From the NCBI GenBank assembly GCA_017964325.1, contig JAGCSE010000273.1, forward strand, positions 1 through 47,053: a stretch of 47,053 nucleotides of DNA, given 5' to 3'. The position numbers and the translations under genes are program-made. Source of the DNA: Victivallales bacterium (GTDB lineage: Bacteria; Verrucomicrobiota; Lentisphaeria; Oligosphaerales; Oligosphaeraceae). Under the pieces are notes generated by a model. That model worked only from the letters and a program-made list of their open reading frames with translations, was not told the origin of the DNA and ran no database searches. Of the stretch, positions 33,154-42,287 are shown piece by piece; within the stretch, counting starts at the first letter, position 1; each line of letters starts with the position of its first letter.

Positions 33154-34614
33154 TTATTGCTGGTCTTGGTAATTGACCGCATCGTCAAAGAGCTTGTTGA
33201 CGTCTTCGGATGGCGGAGGCGTGACCAAGGTGGCGATGACCGCGGCAACGAGTCCCGTAAAGAAGCCGGGGATGATTTCATAGATGCCTGTCTTGGAGCA
33301 ATAAGCCAAATATAGGCAATCCACGACGGCGCCGACCACGATGCCGACGACGGCGCCGGCCAGGTTGAAGCGTCTCCAGAAGAGGCTGAGCAGGATGGCG
33401 GGGCCGAAGGCCGCACCGAAAACGCCCCATGCGTTGGAGACGAGGTTCATGATGCTGCCGGCATTCGGGTTGGTGGCGATGATGAGCGCAACCGCCGCCA
33501 CGACGAGCACGATGAGTCGGCCGTTCCAGAGGAGCTCGGGAGCCGTGGACTGGTTCTTGCGGATGATGGGTTTATAGACATCGTTCGTGAAGGCGGAGGA
33601 TGCGGCGAGGAGCTGGCTGTCCGCCGTGCTCATGGCGGCGGCGAGGACGGCCGAGAGAAGCAGGCCGGAGATGACCGCCGGGAAGATTTCACGAACCATG
33701 TTGACGAAGACAAGTTCTTTCTCGACAATGTCTTGGTCCAATCCAAGATGCGTGCGCCCGATGATGCCGATCAAGGCGGCAAAGACAAGGATGATGACCG
33801 TCCACGTGATGCCGATGACGGAGGATTTCCTCAAATCCTTCTGTGACTTGAGGGACATGAAGCGGATGATGATGTGCGGCATGCCGAAATAGCCGAGGCC
33901 CCAGCCAAGACCGGAGGCGATGGATTTCCAATTGGCGGTCATGCTCCAGAAATGCTCTGGCAAGGCGGCCTGTTCAGGAGTGACCTTGTCAATCATGGTG
34001 GCGGCGAAAATCGGCGCAAGCAGCATGGCGCCGAGCATCAACATTCCTTGGAAGAAATCCGTCCAGCAGACGGCGGAGAAGCCGCCCAGGAAGGTGTAGC
34101 TGACGATGATGACGGCGGCCAGATACATGGCGCTGGTCGTGTCGATGCCGATGACCTTGTGGAAAAGAGTACCGCACGCCTTGATGGAGGAGGCGGCGTA
34201 AATGGTGTAGGCGACCAGGAATACGATGGCGCAGATGACCTGCAAGGCGTATGACTTGCTGCGGAAGCGGTTGGCAAGGTACTGCGGAATGGTGATGGAG
34301 TCGCCCGCGACGATGGAGAACTGGCGGAGTCTGGGGGCTTCGACAATCCAGCTGATGGCGTAGCCGAGGCCTAGACCGATGGCGATCCAGACTTCGGAAA
34401 GACCTTTGTCGTAGATGGCCGTGGGCAGCCCCATGAGAACCCATGCGCTCATGTCGGAGGCTCCCGCCGAAAGCGCGGCTACCCAGGCGCCCATCTTGCG
34501 GTTACCGAGGAAATATGTCTTTTCGCTGCCATCCTTGTCCTTGAAGAAGAAATAGACGCCGATGCAGACCATGCAGACTAGATAGATGATGAAAACATAA
34601 AATTCAAGATTCAT
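33154..34614 (-). CDS. Sodium/solute symporter, PutP (SSS) family
   Basis: A 486-residue membrane protein with about 13 helices. The landmark MGAWVAALSAGASDMSAWVLMG and GLSEVWIAIGLGLGYAISW match proline/Na+ symporter PutP closely, including the Ser/Asp segment of TM2 that binds Na+. LPTAIYDKG and VEAPRLRQFSIVAGDSITIPQYLANRF also fit. GGAG precedes ATG 34614 at 8 nt. Na+-driven import of proline is likely, but relatives carry other solutes. It is alone on the minus strand; an 18-bp palindrome lies 65 bp upstream of the start. Confidence 0.9.
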   Translation of the reverse strand: MNLEFYVFIIYLVCMVCIGVYFFFKDKDGSEKTYFLGNRKMGAWVAALSAGASDMSAWVLMGLPTAIYDKGLSEVWIAIGLGLGYAISWIVEAPRLRQFSIVAGDSITIPQYLANRFRSKSYALQVICAIVFLVAYTIYAASSIKACGTLFHKVIGIDTTSAMYLAAVIIVSYTFLGGFSAVCWTDFFQGMLMLGAMLLAPIFAATMIDKVTPEQAALPEHFWSMTANWKSIASGLGWGLGYFGMPHIIIRFMSLKSQKDLRKSSVIGITWTVIILVFAALIGIIGRTHLGLDQDIVEKELVFVNMVREIFPAVISGLLLSAVLAAAMSTADSQLLAASSAFTNDVYKPIIRKNQSTAPELLWNGRLIVLVVAAVALIIATNPNAGSIMNLVSNAWGVFGAAFGPAILLSLFWRRFNLAGAVVGIVVGAVVDCLYLAYCSKTGIYEIIPGFFTGLVAAVIATLVTPPPSEDVNKLFDDAVNYQDQQ

Positions 34615-34678
34615 GGATGGCTCCTTGATGCCAGCGGAACGGCCTGCCCTCCCCCTCTGTACTAACCAACAAACTATA

Positions 34679-34696
34679 CATTAATATATATTAATG
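34679..34696. promoter_or_regulatory. Perfect 18-bp AT-rich palindrome
   Basis: CATTAATAT (34679-34687) is followed directly by its reverse complement ATATTAATG (34688-34696), 65 bp upstream of the symporter ATG. TTGTCA on the minus strand lies just before it. The size and position suit an operator for a dimeric regulator, and the HTH gene at 34742-35281 is next door. The core is low-complexity AT, so chance is possible. Confidence 0.4.
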
Positions 34697-34741
34697 GCTT
34701 TGACAATTCCCCTCAGGCACGCGGCTGATACAATCTTTGTA

Positions 34742-35281
34742 TTATTTATCCGCTTCCTGTTCCGATGCTTCCTCGTTGTCCACTTCATCCTGAGGCTTCA
34801 CGGCTGCTTTGGCAAGACGTTTGGCGACTTTTTCGCCAAGACGTTCGATAACAAGAGCTTTCAGTTCGCGTCTGCCCATGTCGCGAAGTTCGACGATGCG
34901 CTGTTTCTGGGCTTCGCGCGGCTCGGTCTTGCCGGATTCCCAATGATTGACGGAGAGATGGCTCACGCCGAGCAGTTTGGCATACTGGGTTTGGGAAACG
35001 CCGATCTTCTTGCGCCATTTGATGATGCGCTCCGCAGAAACACGGACGGCTTTCGCCTCTTTATCTTCATCCGCATTTTCATCCTTCGGTTCTTCCGGCG
35101 GAATGACGATGGCGGCGGTCTTATTGGCGAGTTTCGCGAGTTCCTTCAGAAGCTTGCCCTGTTCGGCAACCGTCTTCTTCAACGCGGAAATCTGGTCCTT
35201 CAGTTCTTCGATGGCGGCTTTGGCTTCCTTCTTGGCCAGGCGGCGGATTTCTTCTCCCAGTACTTGTTGGACGTTTGGCAT
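34742..35281 (-). CDS. Coiled-coil protein with XRE-type HTH
   Basis: A 179-residue protein. ATG 35281 is chosen because AAGGTG precedes it at 7 nt; a GTG at 35320 has no ribosome site. Order: a coiled coil (residues 5-55, EEIRRLAKKEAKAAIEELKD), an acidic Pro/Glu/Asp linker, a helix-turn-helix (IIKWRKKIGVSQTQYAKLLG, followed by HLSVNHWESGKTEP), then a basic Ala/Lys/Arg tail ending in acidic residues. The HTH resembles the Cro/C1 or NadS-type domains. It could be a small repressor or a nucleoid-associated protein; the basic tail and coil suggest multimer binding. It is divergent from the radical SAM gene, with repeated TTTTACCTAAA in the shared 249-bp spacer. Confidence 0.75.
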   Translation of the reverse strand: MPNVQQVLGEEIRRLAKKEAKAAIEELKDQISALKKTVAEQGKLLKELAKLANKTAAIVIPPEEPKDENADEDKEAKAVRVSAERIIKWRKKIGVSQTQYAKLLGVSHLSVNHWESGKTEPREAQKQRIVELRDMGRRELKALVIERLGEKVAKRLAKAAVKPQDEVDNEEASEQEADK

Positions 35282-35408
35282 GTTAAGCACCTTGTTTGTT
35301 GTTTTTTTGGTTGATGTCACTATGGAATTGAAACATTTTCTCTATAACATAATACATCATAAGTAAGTTACAAACAAAACTGATGAATAAAAACAATATG
35401 CAATATTT

Positions 35409-35486
35409 TTTTACCTAAAATTGCAATGTTCAAGTGCATTTTCACAATAATAGATTATCTTAAATTCTCTGTTGATTTTACCTAAA
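35409..35486. repeat. Two TTTTACCTAAA direct repeats, 67 bp apart
   Basis: TTTTACCTAAA occurs exactly at 35409-35419 and 35476-35486, in the divergent spacer between the HTH gene and the radical SAM gene. An 11-bp exact repeat in such a place may be an operator pair for looping or for autoregulation by the HTH protein. Function not shown. Confidence 0.45.
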
Positions 35487-35530
35487 CAGATATATCTCTA
35501 TGATAAGTATTTGCATTTGTTAGTCAGTTT

Positions 35531-37372
35531 ATGTACCTGCTGTTAGTCACACCGCCATTGCTTCAGCTCAACGCCCCGTATCCCGCCACGGCGGTGCTAC
35601 AGAAGATGCTTCGTGCGCACGGATACGATGTCGCACAAAGGGATATGTCATTGGATTTCGCCTTGAAGATATTCACGCCTGAAATCATCCGTCAGGCGGC
35701 GGCTGAAGCCGCAAAAATGAAAAATCCCAGTGGTCCAATGGCCTTTTTTCTGGACAGCGCGGATGACTATGCACGAACGGTAATGGACGTCGTTGCATTT
35801 CTACAAGGCAGACACCCTGAACTCGCATGGCGCATTAGTTCACGCACATTCCTGCCTGAAGGCCCGTTCTTCAGCCAGTTATCTGAAGCAGAAGGGGAGG
35901 AGGATGAGGAGAATCTACAGGTATATTTCGGGCAGATGGGCGTGCAAGATCGAGCTAAGTATTTGGCATCATTGTACATGGATGACTTGTCCTCCTATTT
36001 GAACGAAGCGTTGGACGTAAATTTCATGTTTGGTAAATACGGCGAAAGCCTGGCGATGTCACTGCCGTCATTCGAGCCGCTGCGACGGCATTTGATTCGC
36101 AATACCTCCACGATTATGGAAACACTATTGGACAATATGACGGAAGAACTTCTGTCAGAGGGACATCCACGTTTCATTGGCTTTGCAATTCCCTTCCCGG
36201 GAACACTTTATGGTGCTTTTCGCATGGCACGGAAAATTCGCGAGAAATCGCCAGAGACGAAAATCATCTTCGGCGGAGGATACGTCAATTCCGAATTGCG
36301 CAATCTGGAAGACAAGCGTATCTTCGACTATGTCGATTACATCAGCTTCGACGAAGGTCTGCAACCGCTTCTGGCCATCCTGAAAGACGAACTTGCGCCT
36401 TCTGGAGATGCAGACGGCTGTCCGCAGCTTGGGCATCGCCGCGTCTTGACAAAGGACGGCTGGCAGTCGCTGCCGCATTGCAGTCCGTCGCCTCCGATGC
36501 TGGTGCCTGACTATGATGGTTTGGACTTATCCAAGTATCTGTCAATCGTAGAGATGCTGAATCCATTGCATCGAATATGGACGGATGGCGTATGGTTGAA
36601 GATGCAGTTGGCGCAAGGCTGTTATTGGCATAAATGCGCATTCTGTGATTTGGCTTTGGACTACATAGGACGTTATGAACCAGGCAAGGCGACGGAAATC
36701 GTCGATGCCATGGAGGAATTGATGGAAAAGACAGGACGGCGCGGCTTCCATTTCGTCGATGAAGCGGTCGCTCCAACGTTGCTGAAAGCTGTCAGCGAAG
36801 AAATCCTGCGGCGGAGCCTGTCGCCCGTCTGGTGGGGTAACATACGATTTGACAGGAATTTCACACCTGAACTAGCGGAACTGATGTCAAGCGCTGGCTG
36901 CATTGCCGTTACAGGTGGTTTGGAATGCGCAAACGACAGGTTGCTGAAATTGATGAACAAGGGAATCACGCTGGCGACGGCGCGGGCGGCGTTCGAGGCG
37001 TTTTCATCCGCTTCCATCATGGTTCATGCATATTTGATGTATGGTTTTCCAACAGAGACTAAAGACGAGGCAATTGGCGCATTGGAGTTTGTACGCCAAT
37101 GCTTTGCGGACGGAATCCTGCAATCGGCATTCTGGCATCGCTTCGCCTTGACGGCGCACAGCGGCATCGCCCGCGAACCGGATAAGTTCGGAATTGTCAT
37201 TGAAAAAACGGAAATAAACGGACCACGTTTTGCGTTAAATGAAATAACATATCATGAAGAAAAGGCCCCCGACTGGGACGCAATAGGCAAGATTTTGAAA
37301 ACGGCCTTATATAACTATATGCAAGGACGTGGATTGGATATGCCAGCCAGACAGTGGTTCAAACGGCGATGA
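35531..37372 (+). CDS. B12-type radical SAM protein, unknown reaction
   Basis: A 613-residue cytoplasmic protein. Residues 1-40 (LLVTPPLLQLNAPYPATAVLQKMLRAHGYD) and 205-290 (FIGFAIPFPGTLYGAFRMARKIRE, IIFGGGYVNSELRN) look like a cobalamin-binding-type Rossmann domain, but the DxHxxG cobalamin His motif is absent. The radical SAM centre is C364, C369 and C372 in QGCYWHKCAFCDLALD, a C-x4-C-x2-C spacing instead of the common C-x3-C-x2-C. The barrel continues with GFHFVDEAVAP, WWGNIRFDRN and TGGLECANDRLLKLMNKG. It should bind a 4Fe-4S cluster and cleave SAM. Substrate unknown. No strong ribosome site precedes ATG 35531. The next gene, a GH5-like hydrolase, starts 13 nt after its stop. Confidence 0.88.
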   Translation: MYLLLVTPPLLQLNAPYPATAVLQKMLRAHGYDVAQRDMSLDFALKIFTPEIIRQAAAEAAKMKNPSGPMAFFLDSADDYARTVMDVVAFLQGRHPELAWRISSRTFLPEGPFFSQLSEAEGEEDEENLQVYFGQMGVQDRAKYLASLYMDDLSSYLNEALDVNFMFGKYGESLAMSLPSFEPLRRHLIRNTSTIMETLLDNMTEELLSEGHPRFIGFAIPFPGTLYGAFRMARKIREKSPETKIIFGGGYVNSELRNLEDKRIFDYVDYISFDEGLQPLLAILKDELAPSGDADGCPQLGHRRVLTKDGWQSLPHCSPSPPMLVPDYDGLDLSKYLSIVEMLNPLHRIWTDGVWLKMQLAQGCYWHKCAFCDLALDYIGRYEPGKATEIVDAMEELMEKTGRRGFHFVDEAVAPTLLKAVSEEILRRSLSPVWWGNIRFDRNFTPELAELMSSAGCIAVTGGLECANDRLLKLMNKGITLATARAAFEAFSSASIMVHAYLMYGFPTETKDEAIGALEFVRQCFADGILQSAFWHRFALTAHSGIAREPDKFGIVIEKTEINGPRFALNEITYHEEKAPDWDAIGKILKTALYNYMQGRGLDMPARQWFKRR

Positions 37373-37385
37373 ACAGGTGCACGAC

Positions 37386-39275
37386 ATGAATAAAACGATT
37401 TTTGAAGATGACAGTCCGTTTTTTGTTGGCTGCAACTACTGGGCAAGCCATGCGGGCACGAATATGTGGCGCGATTGGTCGGCTGAATCCGTGGAAGCGG
37501 ATTTCAAAGCATTGTCCGACAACGGTGTACAAGTCCTGCGCGTTTTTCCAAGATGGGATGATTTCCAGCCATTGACGCCACATCTGGGCGGCGGCGGTAG
37601 TTTGGTGGAGCTCCGCATGGGTGAAAATCCGCTGCCAGATACGGAATTCGGACGCGCGGGTATTGACGAAACGATGATGCAGCGTTTCCGTATCTTCCTG
37701 CAATTGGCGGAGAAATACCATCTGAAACTATTGGTCGGAATCATCACTGGCTGGATGTCTGGCCGTATGCTGAAACCACAGGCTTTTGAGCGCGTCAATG
37801 TGTTGGCGGATCCCTTCGCCATCCGCTGGGAAGTGCGTTTCACACGTCTGTTCGTCAAGACATTCAAGGATTCGACTGCAATCGTCGGATGGGACTTGGG
37901 CAATGAATGCAACTGTATGGCAGGCAGTGATATCCATCAATTTTGGGTATGGACGAACGCGATAGCGGGAGCCATCCGCCTGGAAGATTCGACACGTCCC
38001 GTAGTCTCCGGTATGCACGGCTTGAAGACCGATCCGAACCAGAATGTTCCAATTGTCGATCAGGCGGAATTGACGGACATCCTCTGCACGCATCCATATC
38101 CTGTCTTCACACCGCACTCAAAGGTCGATCGCGTGAATACAATCCGCAATGCGTTCCACGCAACAGCGGAAACGCGGTTGTATGAAGAAATTGGCAGCAA
38201 GCCGGCATTTGTGGAGGAAGCGGGAAGCCTAGGCCCAGGCGCGTCATCGGAAGACGTTGCAGCGCATTATCTTGAAAACATGCTTTGGAATGCGTTCGCC
38301 CATGGTTGCCGAGGCCTTCTCTGGTGGTGCGGACATGACCAGACGGCGTTGACACATACACCATACGACTGGGTTGGCATGGAACGCCATCTGGGGTTGC
38401 TACGGCCCGATCGTTCACCCAAAGGAACCATGGATGTTCTCGGAGCGTTTGGGCGAATGGTTGCAGATGTCCGTCTGCCGCAGCATAGGCGGGATGCCGT
38501 CTGCCTGCTGACGGAAGAGCAGGACCAGTGGGGCGTCGCCTATATGACGTTCATTCTGGCAAAGCAGGCTGGTTTTGACATACAATTCCAATATGCAAAC
38601 GAACCGTTGAAAAAGGCGGATGTCTATCTTATGCCGTCTATTCGCGGCTACCGAATTATGCGGAGTTACCGTTGGCGTCGTCTTCTGGAAGCGGTTGCGG
38701 ATGGCGCTAAATTGTATGTTTCCAGCGATGATGCGACACTTGATCCATTCTTCGATGAGACAGCTGGCATCCGTCTGGAGACGAGTGCAAAAGCCGCTGC
38801 ACCGCAACAAATTAACTGCAACCGCTTCAACATCCAGATTCACGGCGGTTACGAACTAAAGCTTTCATCCATCGGCGCAAAAGTATTGGCGACGGATGCA
38901 GACGGTGATCCCGCATTGACATGCAATGCCTACGGAAAGGGGCAAATTATCTTCTGCAACGCCCCTGTCGAAAGTGCCCTGACAGAACAGCCGCGCGCTT
39001 TTGACGGCAATCTGCATCTTTATTATCGTTATTTGATGGAACTTCTTGGAATAAAACGTACTGTGACACGGCAGAATCCCATGCTGACACTGACGGAACA
39101 TCCGATTGATGATGGTGGGCTGCTGGTCTGCGCCGTAAACAACACACCGTCGCCATTGACGGATACACTATCGGCTCATGGCAGGGTGTTTGTTGGAACA
39201 GTTTGCGGCGTGCCACAGACGTCGTTGGAAATCACATTGCCAGGCAATACGGGAACCGTAATTCAGCTGAAATGA
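37386..39275 (+). CDS. GH5-like (mannanase-type) intracellular glycosidase
   Basis: A 629-residue protein with no signal peptide; ATG 37386 has AGGTG seven nt upstream, and a longer frame from 37329 lies in the preceding gene. The (beta/alpha)8 barrel has FFVGCNYWASH at the start, FPRWDDF, acid/base E174 in VGWDLGNECNC, and nucleophile E277 or E278 in KPAFVEEAGSLG, the clan GH-A arrangement. After about residue 350 come a flavodoxin-like segment (DVYLMPSIRGYRIMRSYRW) and a beta domain, like the trimerisation and C-terminal domains of GH42/GH2-type enzymes. Beta-mannanase or beta-mannosidase activity on imported oligosaccharide is the best guess. It is 13 nt after the radical SAM gene and 54 nt before the metallophosphoesterase. 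Confidence 0.78.
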   Translation: MNKTIFEDDSPFFVGCNYWASHAGTNMWRDWSAESVEADFKALSDNGVQVLRVFPRWDDFQPLTPHLGGGGSLVELRMGENPLPDTEFGRAGIDETMMQRFRIFLQLAEKYHLKLLVGIITGWMSGRMLKPQAFERVNVLADPFAIRWEVRFTRLFVKTFKDSTAIVGWDLGNECNCMAGSDIHQFWVWTNAIAGAIRLEDSTRPVVSGMHGLKTDPNQNVPIVDQAELTDILCTHPYPVFTPHSKVDRVNTIRNAFHATAETRLYEEIGSKPAFVEEAGSLGPGASSEDVAAHYLENMLWNAFAHGCRGLLWWCGHDQTALTHTPYDWVGMERHLGLLRPDRSPKGTMDVLGAFGRMVADVRLPQHRRDAVCLLTEEQDQWGVAYMTFILAKQAGFDIQFQYANEPLKKADVYLMPSIRGYRIMRSYRWRRLLEAVADGAKLYVSSDDATLDPFFDETAGIRLETSAKAAAPQQINCNRFNIQIHGGYELKLSSIGAKVLATDADGDPALTCNAYGKGQIIFCNAPVESALTEQPRAFDGNLHLYYRYLMELLGIKRTVTRQNPMLTLTEHPIDDGGLLVCAVNNTPSPLTDTLSAHGRVFVGTVCGVPQTSLEITLPGNTGTVIQLK

Positions 39276-39329
39276 AATAGTTTTATAAGACAATTGTATA
39301 AGCAAACGGAACAGCAAAGGAATCAAAGC

Positions 39330-40430
39330 ATGAAGAAAATGTTATGGATAATGGTCATCGCATGGGCGGTTGTCTTGACGGCACAAGAAGCGGAAAAGAC
39401 AGTAAAAGCAGAAGCGGCAGACAAACCTTACAACGTCATCATGTTCGGTGACTTGCATTACGACAACATGGACTGCCATGATGAGAAGAAGAAGGAGGAA
39501 CGCAAGTCGGAGTTCACCCGTAACATGAGCCATTGGAATCCAGAAAAGGGCCTTGCCCCAAGGCTCATCAAGGCGGCAGCCAGCAAAGTGAATGACGAGA
39601 CGGCATTCGCATTGCAGGTTGGCGATGTCACACAGGGCGATGGCAAGACATTGGAAGCCGCGAAACAGCTGTTTACGGAAGTCATTGACCAGTTGAAAAA
39701 GCCTTTCGGCAAGACGCCCGTCTATATTGTGAAAGGAAACCACGACCATCGTTCGCCGGGCGGCCGCAAGGCCTTCGCGGAGGCTGTCGTGCCGTATCTG
39801 AAGACGATTTTGCCCGAAGGCGCGGAAATCAAGAACAGCAATTACGCCGTCGAACACGGGCCTGATCTGTTTCTGTTTCTTGACTGCCAAGTGCCCGATT
39901 TCGAATTTGCCAAGAAGACATTGGAATCGCATCCGAATGTGCGCCATCTATTTGTCATCAACCATCTTCCGTTCATTCCGAATCCAGGCGCACGTCCAGC
40001 CTGGACGCTGTTCCACAATCGCCAGAAGCCTGAAATTACAGAAAAACAGCTAGAATTCCGCAAAATGGTCGCAAAACGGAACGGCATCATGCTGGCGGGG
40101 CACATCCATGCCAATTCGCTGTCCGACTACAAGCGAGAAGACGAAGGGCGCATTACGCAAATCACCATCAGCAGCATGGGTTCCAGCAAGAAGCGGACTG
40201 AATTCCCGAAGCCAAACACATCTTATTCCTCCGCCACGTTGAAAGCACTAATGTTGGCGGATAAAAATGTCGCCAATTACATGAATGAATTTACACCATA
40301 CGTCGTAAAGCACGAGCGTTTCGGTGATTCCGGCTACGGCATCATCAAAATCAATGGTGAACATGTCACGTTCGAGCTTTACCGCGCCGACACGACGGAG
40401 AAGCCCGGCGTGGTTTGGGAGCTACGGTAA
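39330..40430 (+). CDS. Exported calcineurin-like metallophosphoesterase
   Basis: A 366-residue protein from ATG 39330 (AAAGGA upstream), with a signal-like N-terminus (MKKMLWIMVIAWAVVLTAQEA). Metal motifs are all present: GDLHYDN, GDVTQGDG, KGNHDHRS, INHLPFIP and AGHIHAN. It should bind two metals and hydrolyse phosphomono- or diesters in the periplasm. It follows the GH5-like gene by 54 nt and ends 30 nt from the convergent ComM gene. Natural substrate unknown. Confidence 0.87.
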   Translation: MKKMLWIMVIAWAVVLTAQEAEKTVKAEAADKPYNVIMFGDLHYDNMDCHDEKKKEERKSEFTRNMSHWNPEKGLAPRLIKAAASKVNDETAFALQVGDVTQGDGKTLEAAKQLFTEVIDQLKKPFGKTPVYIVKGNHDHRSPGGRKAFAEAVVPYLKTILPEGAEIKNSNYAVEHGPDLFLFLDCQVPDFEFAKKTLESHPNVRHLFVINHLPFIPNPGARPAWTLFHNRQKPEITEKQLEFRKMVAKRNGIMLAGHIHANSLSDYKREDEGRITQITISSMGSSKKRTEFPKPNTSYSSATLKALMLADKNVANYMNEFTPYVVKHERFGDSGYGIIKINGEHVTFELYRADTTEKPGVVWELR

Positions 40431-40460
40431 TTATTGCTCCAAATCGTTATTCATTCATCT

Positions 40461-42014
40461 TTACCACTGCTGCCTGTCCAAAATACGATAGTTCGCCGCC
40501 TCCCAAACATGGCGCTGTTCAATTTTCTCCAATCCATCTAAATCTGCCAATGTTCTGGCGACACGTAAGATACGGTCGTATGCACGAGCCGATAACTGCA
40601 ACTGTGCGATAATCGACTGCAACATGCTCACCGTCTCCTTGTCGAGTACACAGTAACGGTCCATCAACGCGCCGCCTAGACTCGCGTTGTTGCGAATGCT
40701 TGTACCTGCATAACGTTTCCGTTGGATTTCACGCGCCATCAACACACGACCACGAATCGTAGCGGAATCCTCCCCCTGTCGTTTCTGAGTTAATATCTCG
40801 CTGTCGAGCGGAGCCAACTCGACATGCATGTCAACTCGATCAATCAATGGACCACTGATGCGATTTCTATACGCCATGATCATCGCGGTCGTGCAACGGC
40901 ACCGCCGCCGTGGATGGCCATAATATCCACATGGACACGGATTCATCGCCGCGATCAGCATGACACGGGCGGGAAACGTAAATGTCCCGCTTGCACGCGC
41001 CAACACAACCTCCCCCGTCTCCAATGGCTGCCGCAGCACTTCCAACGTATTTCGTTTGAATTCAGGCAGTTCATCCAAAAACAACACGCCATTATGGGCC
41101 AAACTCAACTCTCCCGGTCGTGGATTGACGCTGCCGCCGACAAGCCCCGCATCGCTCACTGTATGATGCGGCGAACGAAACGGACGACGTACCATCAGAC
41201 CACAACGCCTGTCCAAAAGCCCCGCAATACTATAAATCTTCGTGACTTCCAGCGCCTCTTCAACTCCGAGCAACGGCAATATGCCAGGTAACCTCTTGGC
41301 GATCATGCTCTTACCACATCCAGGACTTCCAATCATCAGCAAATTATGATTGCCTGCGGCCGCAACCATCATCGCACGCTTCGCACTCTCCTGCCCTTTT
41401 ACATCAATGAAATCCAACGTATCTGTCATTGTTTCTGTGGCATAAATCGATTCAATGTTGACCGTCACAGGCATGAGCTGTCTTCTTCCCTCCAAAAATT
41501 CCGTTGCATCACGCAAAGTTGCAATGCCATAAACATCTATTCCTGTCGCAAGGGCCGCCTCACGGGCATTCTCCGCAGGAACAAGCAGCCGCTTCATCCC
41601 GTGTTCACGAGCGTACATTGCCACCGCCAAAACTCCTTCTATTCCCCTGACTTGCCCGCTCATCGCCAGTTCCCCAATGATCATTGTATCGTTCAAACTT
41701 CTGCAAGCCACCTGCCCGTCACTCGCCAAAACTCCTACCGCCATCGGTAAATCGTATGCACTTCCACTCTTACGTAAATCAGCAGGAGCCAGATTCACAA
41801 TCGAACGACCACGTGGTATCCGATACGCAGAACTGCGCAGCGCACCCCAGACACGCTCGCGACTCTCCCGTATCGCCATGTCAGGAAGACCGACCACAAT
41901 CATCTTGGGTTCGTCCTTCTCTTCCTGCCCTGATGCAGGAACTAGATTCACCTCAATTTCAACTCTTTTCACATCCATTCCACGAATGGCGGCACTAATG
42001 ATACGCATAATCAT
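40461..42014 (-). CDS. comM: YifB/ComM family AAA+ ATPase
   Basis: A 517-residue protein, the normal size. It has the N-terminal Lon-protease-like domain (VEIEVNLVPASG, GRSIVNLAPADLRKSGSAYDLPMAVGVL), then a Mg-chelatase-type AAA+ domain with Walker A GSPGCGKSMIAKRLPGILP and Walker B ELSLAHNGVLFLDELPEF, and the C-terminal Mg_chelatase_C (ISGPLIDRVDMHVEL). ComM is a hexameric helicase that extends branch migration when foreign DNA recombines during natural transformation. GAGG precedes ATG 42014 at 8 nt. It is single in the window, divergent from the beta-helix gene. Confidence 0.94.
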   Translation of the reverse strand: MIMRIISAAIRGMDVKRVEIEVNLVPASGQEEKDEPKMIVVGLPDMAIRESRERVWGALRSSAYRIPRGRSIVNLAPADLRKSGSAYDLPMAVGVLASDGQVACRSLNDTMIIGELAMSGQVRGIEGVLAVAMYAREHGMKRLLVPAENAREAALATGIDVYGIATLRDATEFLEGRRQLMPVTVNIESIYATETMTDTLDFIDVKGQESAKRAMMVAAAGNHNLLMIGSPGCGKSMIAKRLPGILPLLGVEEALEVTKIYSIAGLLDRRCGLMVRRPFRSPHHTVSDAGLVGGSVNPRPGELSLAHNGVLFLDELPEFKRNTLEVLRQPLETGEVVLARASGTFTFPARVMLIAAMNPCPCGYYGHPRRRCRCTTAMIMAYRNRISGPLIDRVDMHVELAPLDSEILTQKRQGEDSATIRGRVLMAREIQRKRYAGTSIRNNASLGGALMDRYCVLDKETVSMLQSIIAQLQLSARAYDRILRVARTLADLDGLEKIEQRHVWEAANYRILDRQQW

Positions 42015-42121
42015 TTTTATTTCCTCTATACCATATATTTTTGCATATTTTGAGACAACTCATCAATATAGCACATATTTTCATTTTTTCAATTCATTAT
42101 AACTCCTATTAATTCATAAAT

Positions 42122-42147
42122 AATCATCAGAAATCATCAAGAATCAT
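42122..42147. repeat. AATCAT repeats with 10-bp period
   Basis: AATCAT occurs at 42122, 42132 and 42142, the first two extended as AATCATCA. They lie in the 273-bp divergent spacer between comM and the beta-helix gene. Ten-bp phasing places them on one DNA face, and AT-rich tracts of this phase also bend DNA. Candidate control region; no consensus site recognised. The rest of this spacer is AT-rich and shows no gene. Confidence 0.4.
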
Positions 42148-42287
42148 AATTTCAACATGACTTGCAACACCCAATCCTACTTCTGTTTTTTCTTTGAAAA
42201 TTGGAAAAATACAAGAAACAGGCAATATTATGCTTAATACATTTTAATAATTTTAATTTCACGGTCACATGCAATCAGGAGAAACAC

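Noticed and set aside
34728..34742. 6-bp hairpin ATACAA/TTGTAT at the end of the HTH gene
   Set aside because: AT-rich, short, abuts the stop codon and lacks a U-run on the minus strand.
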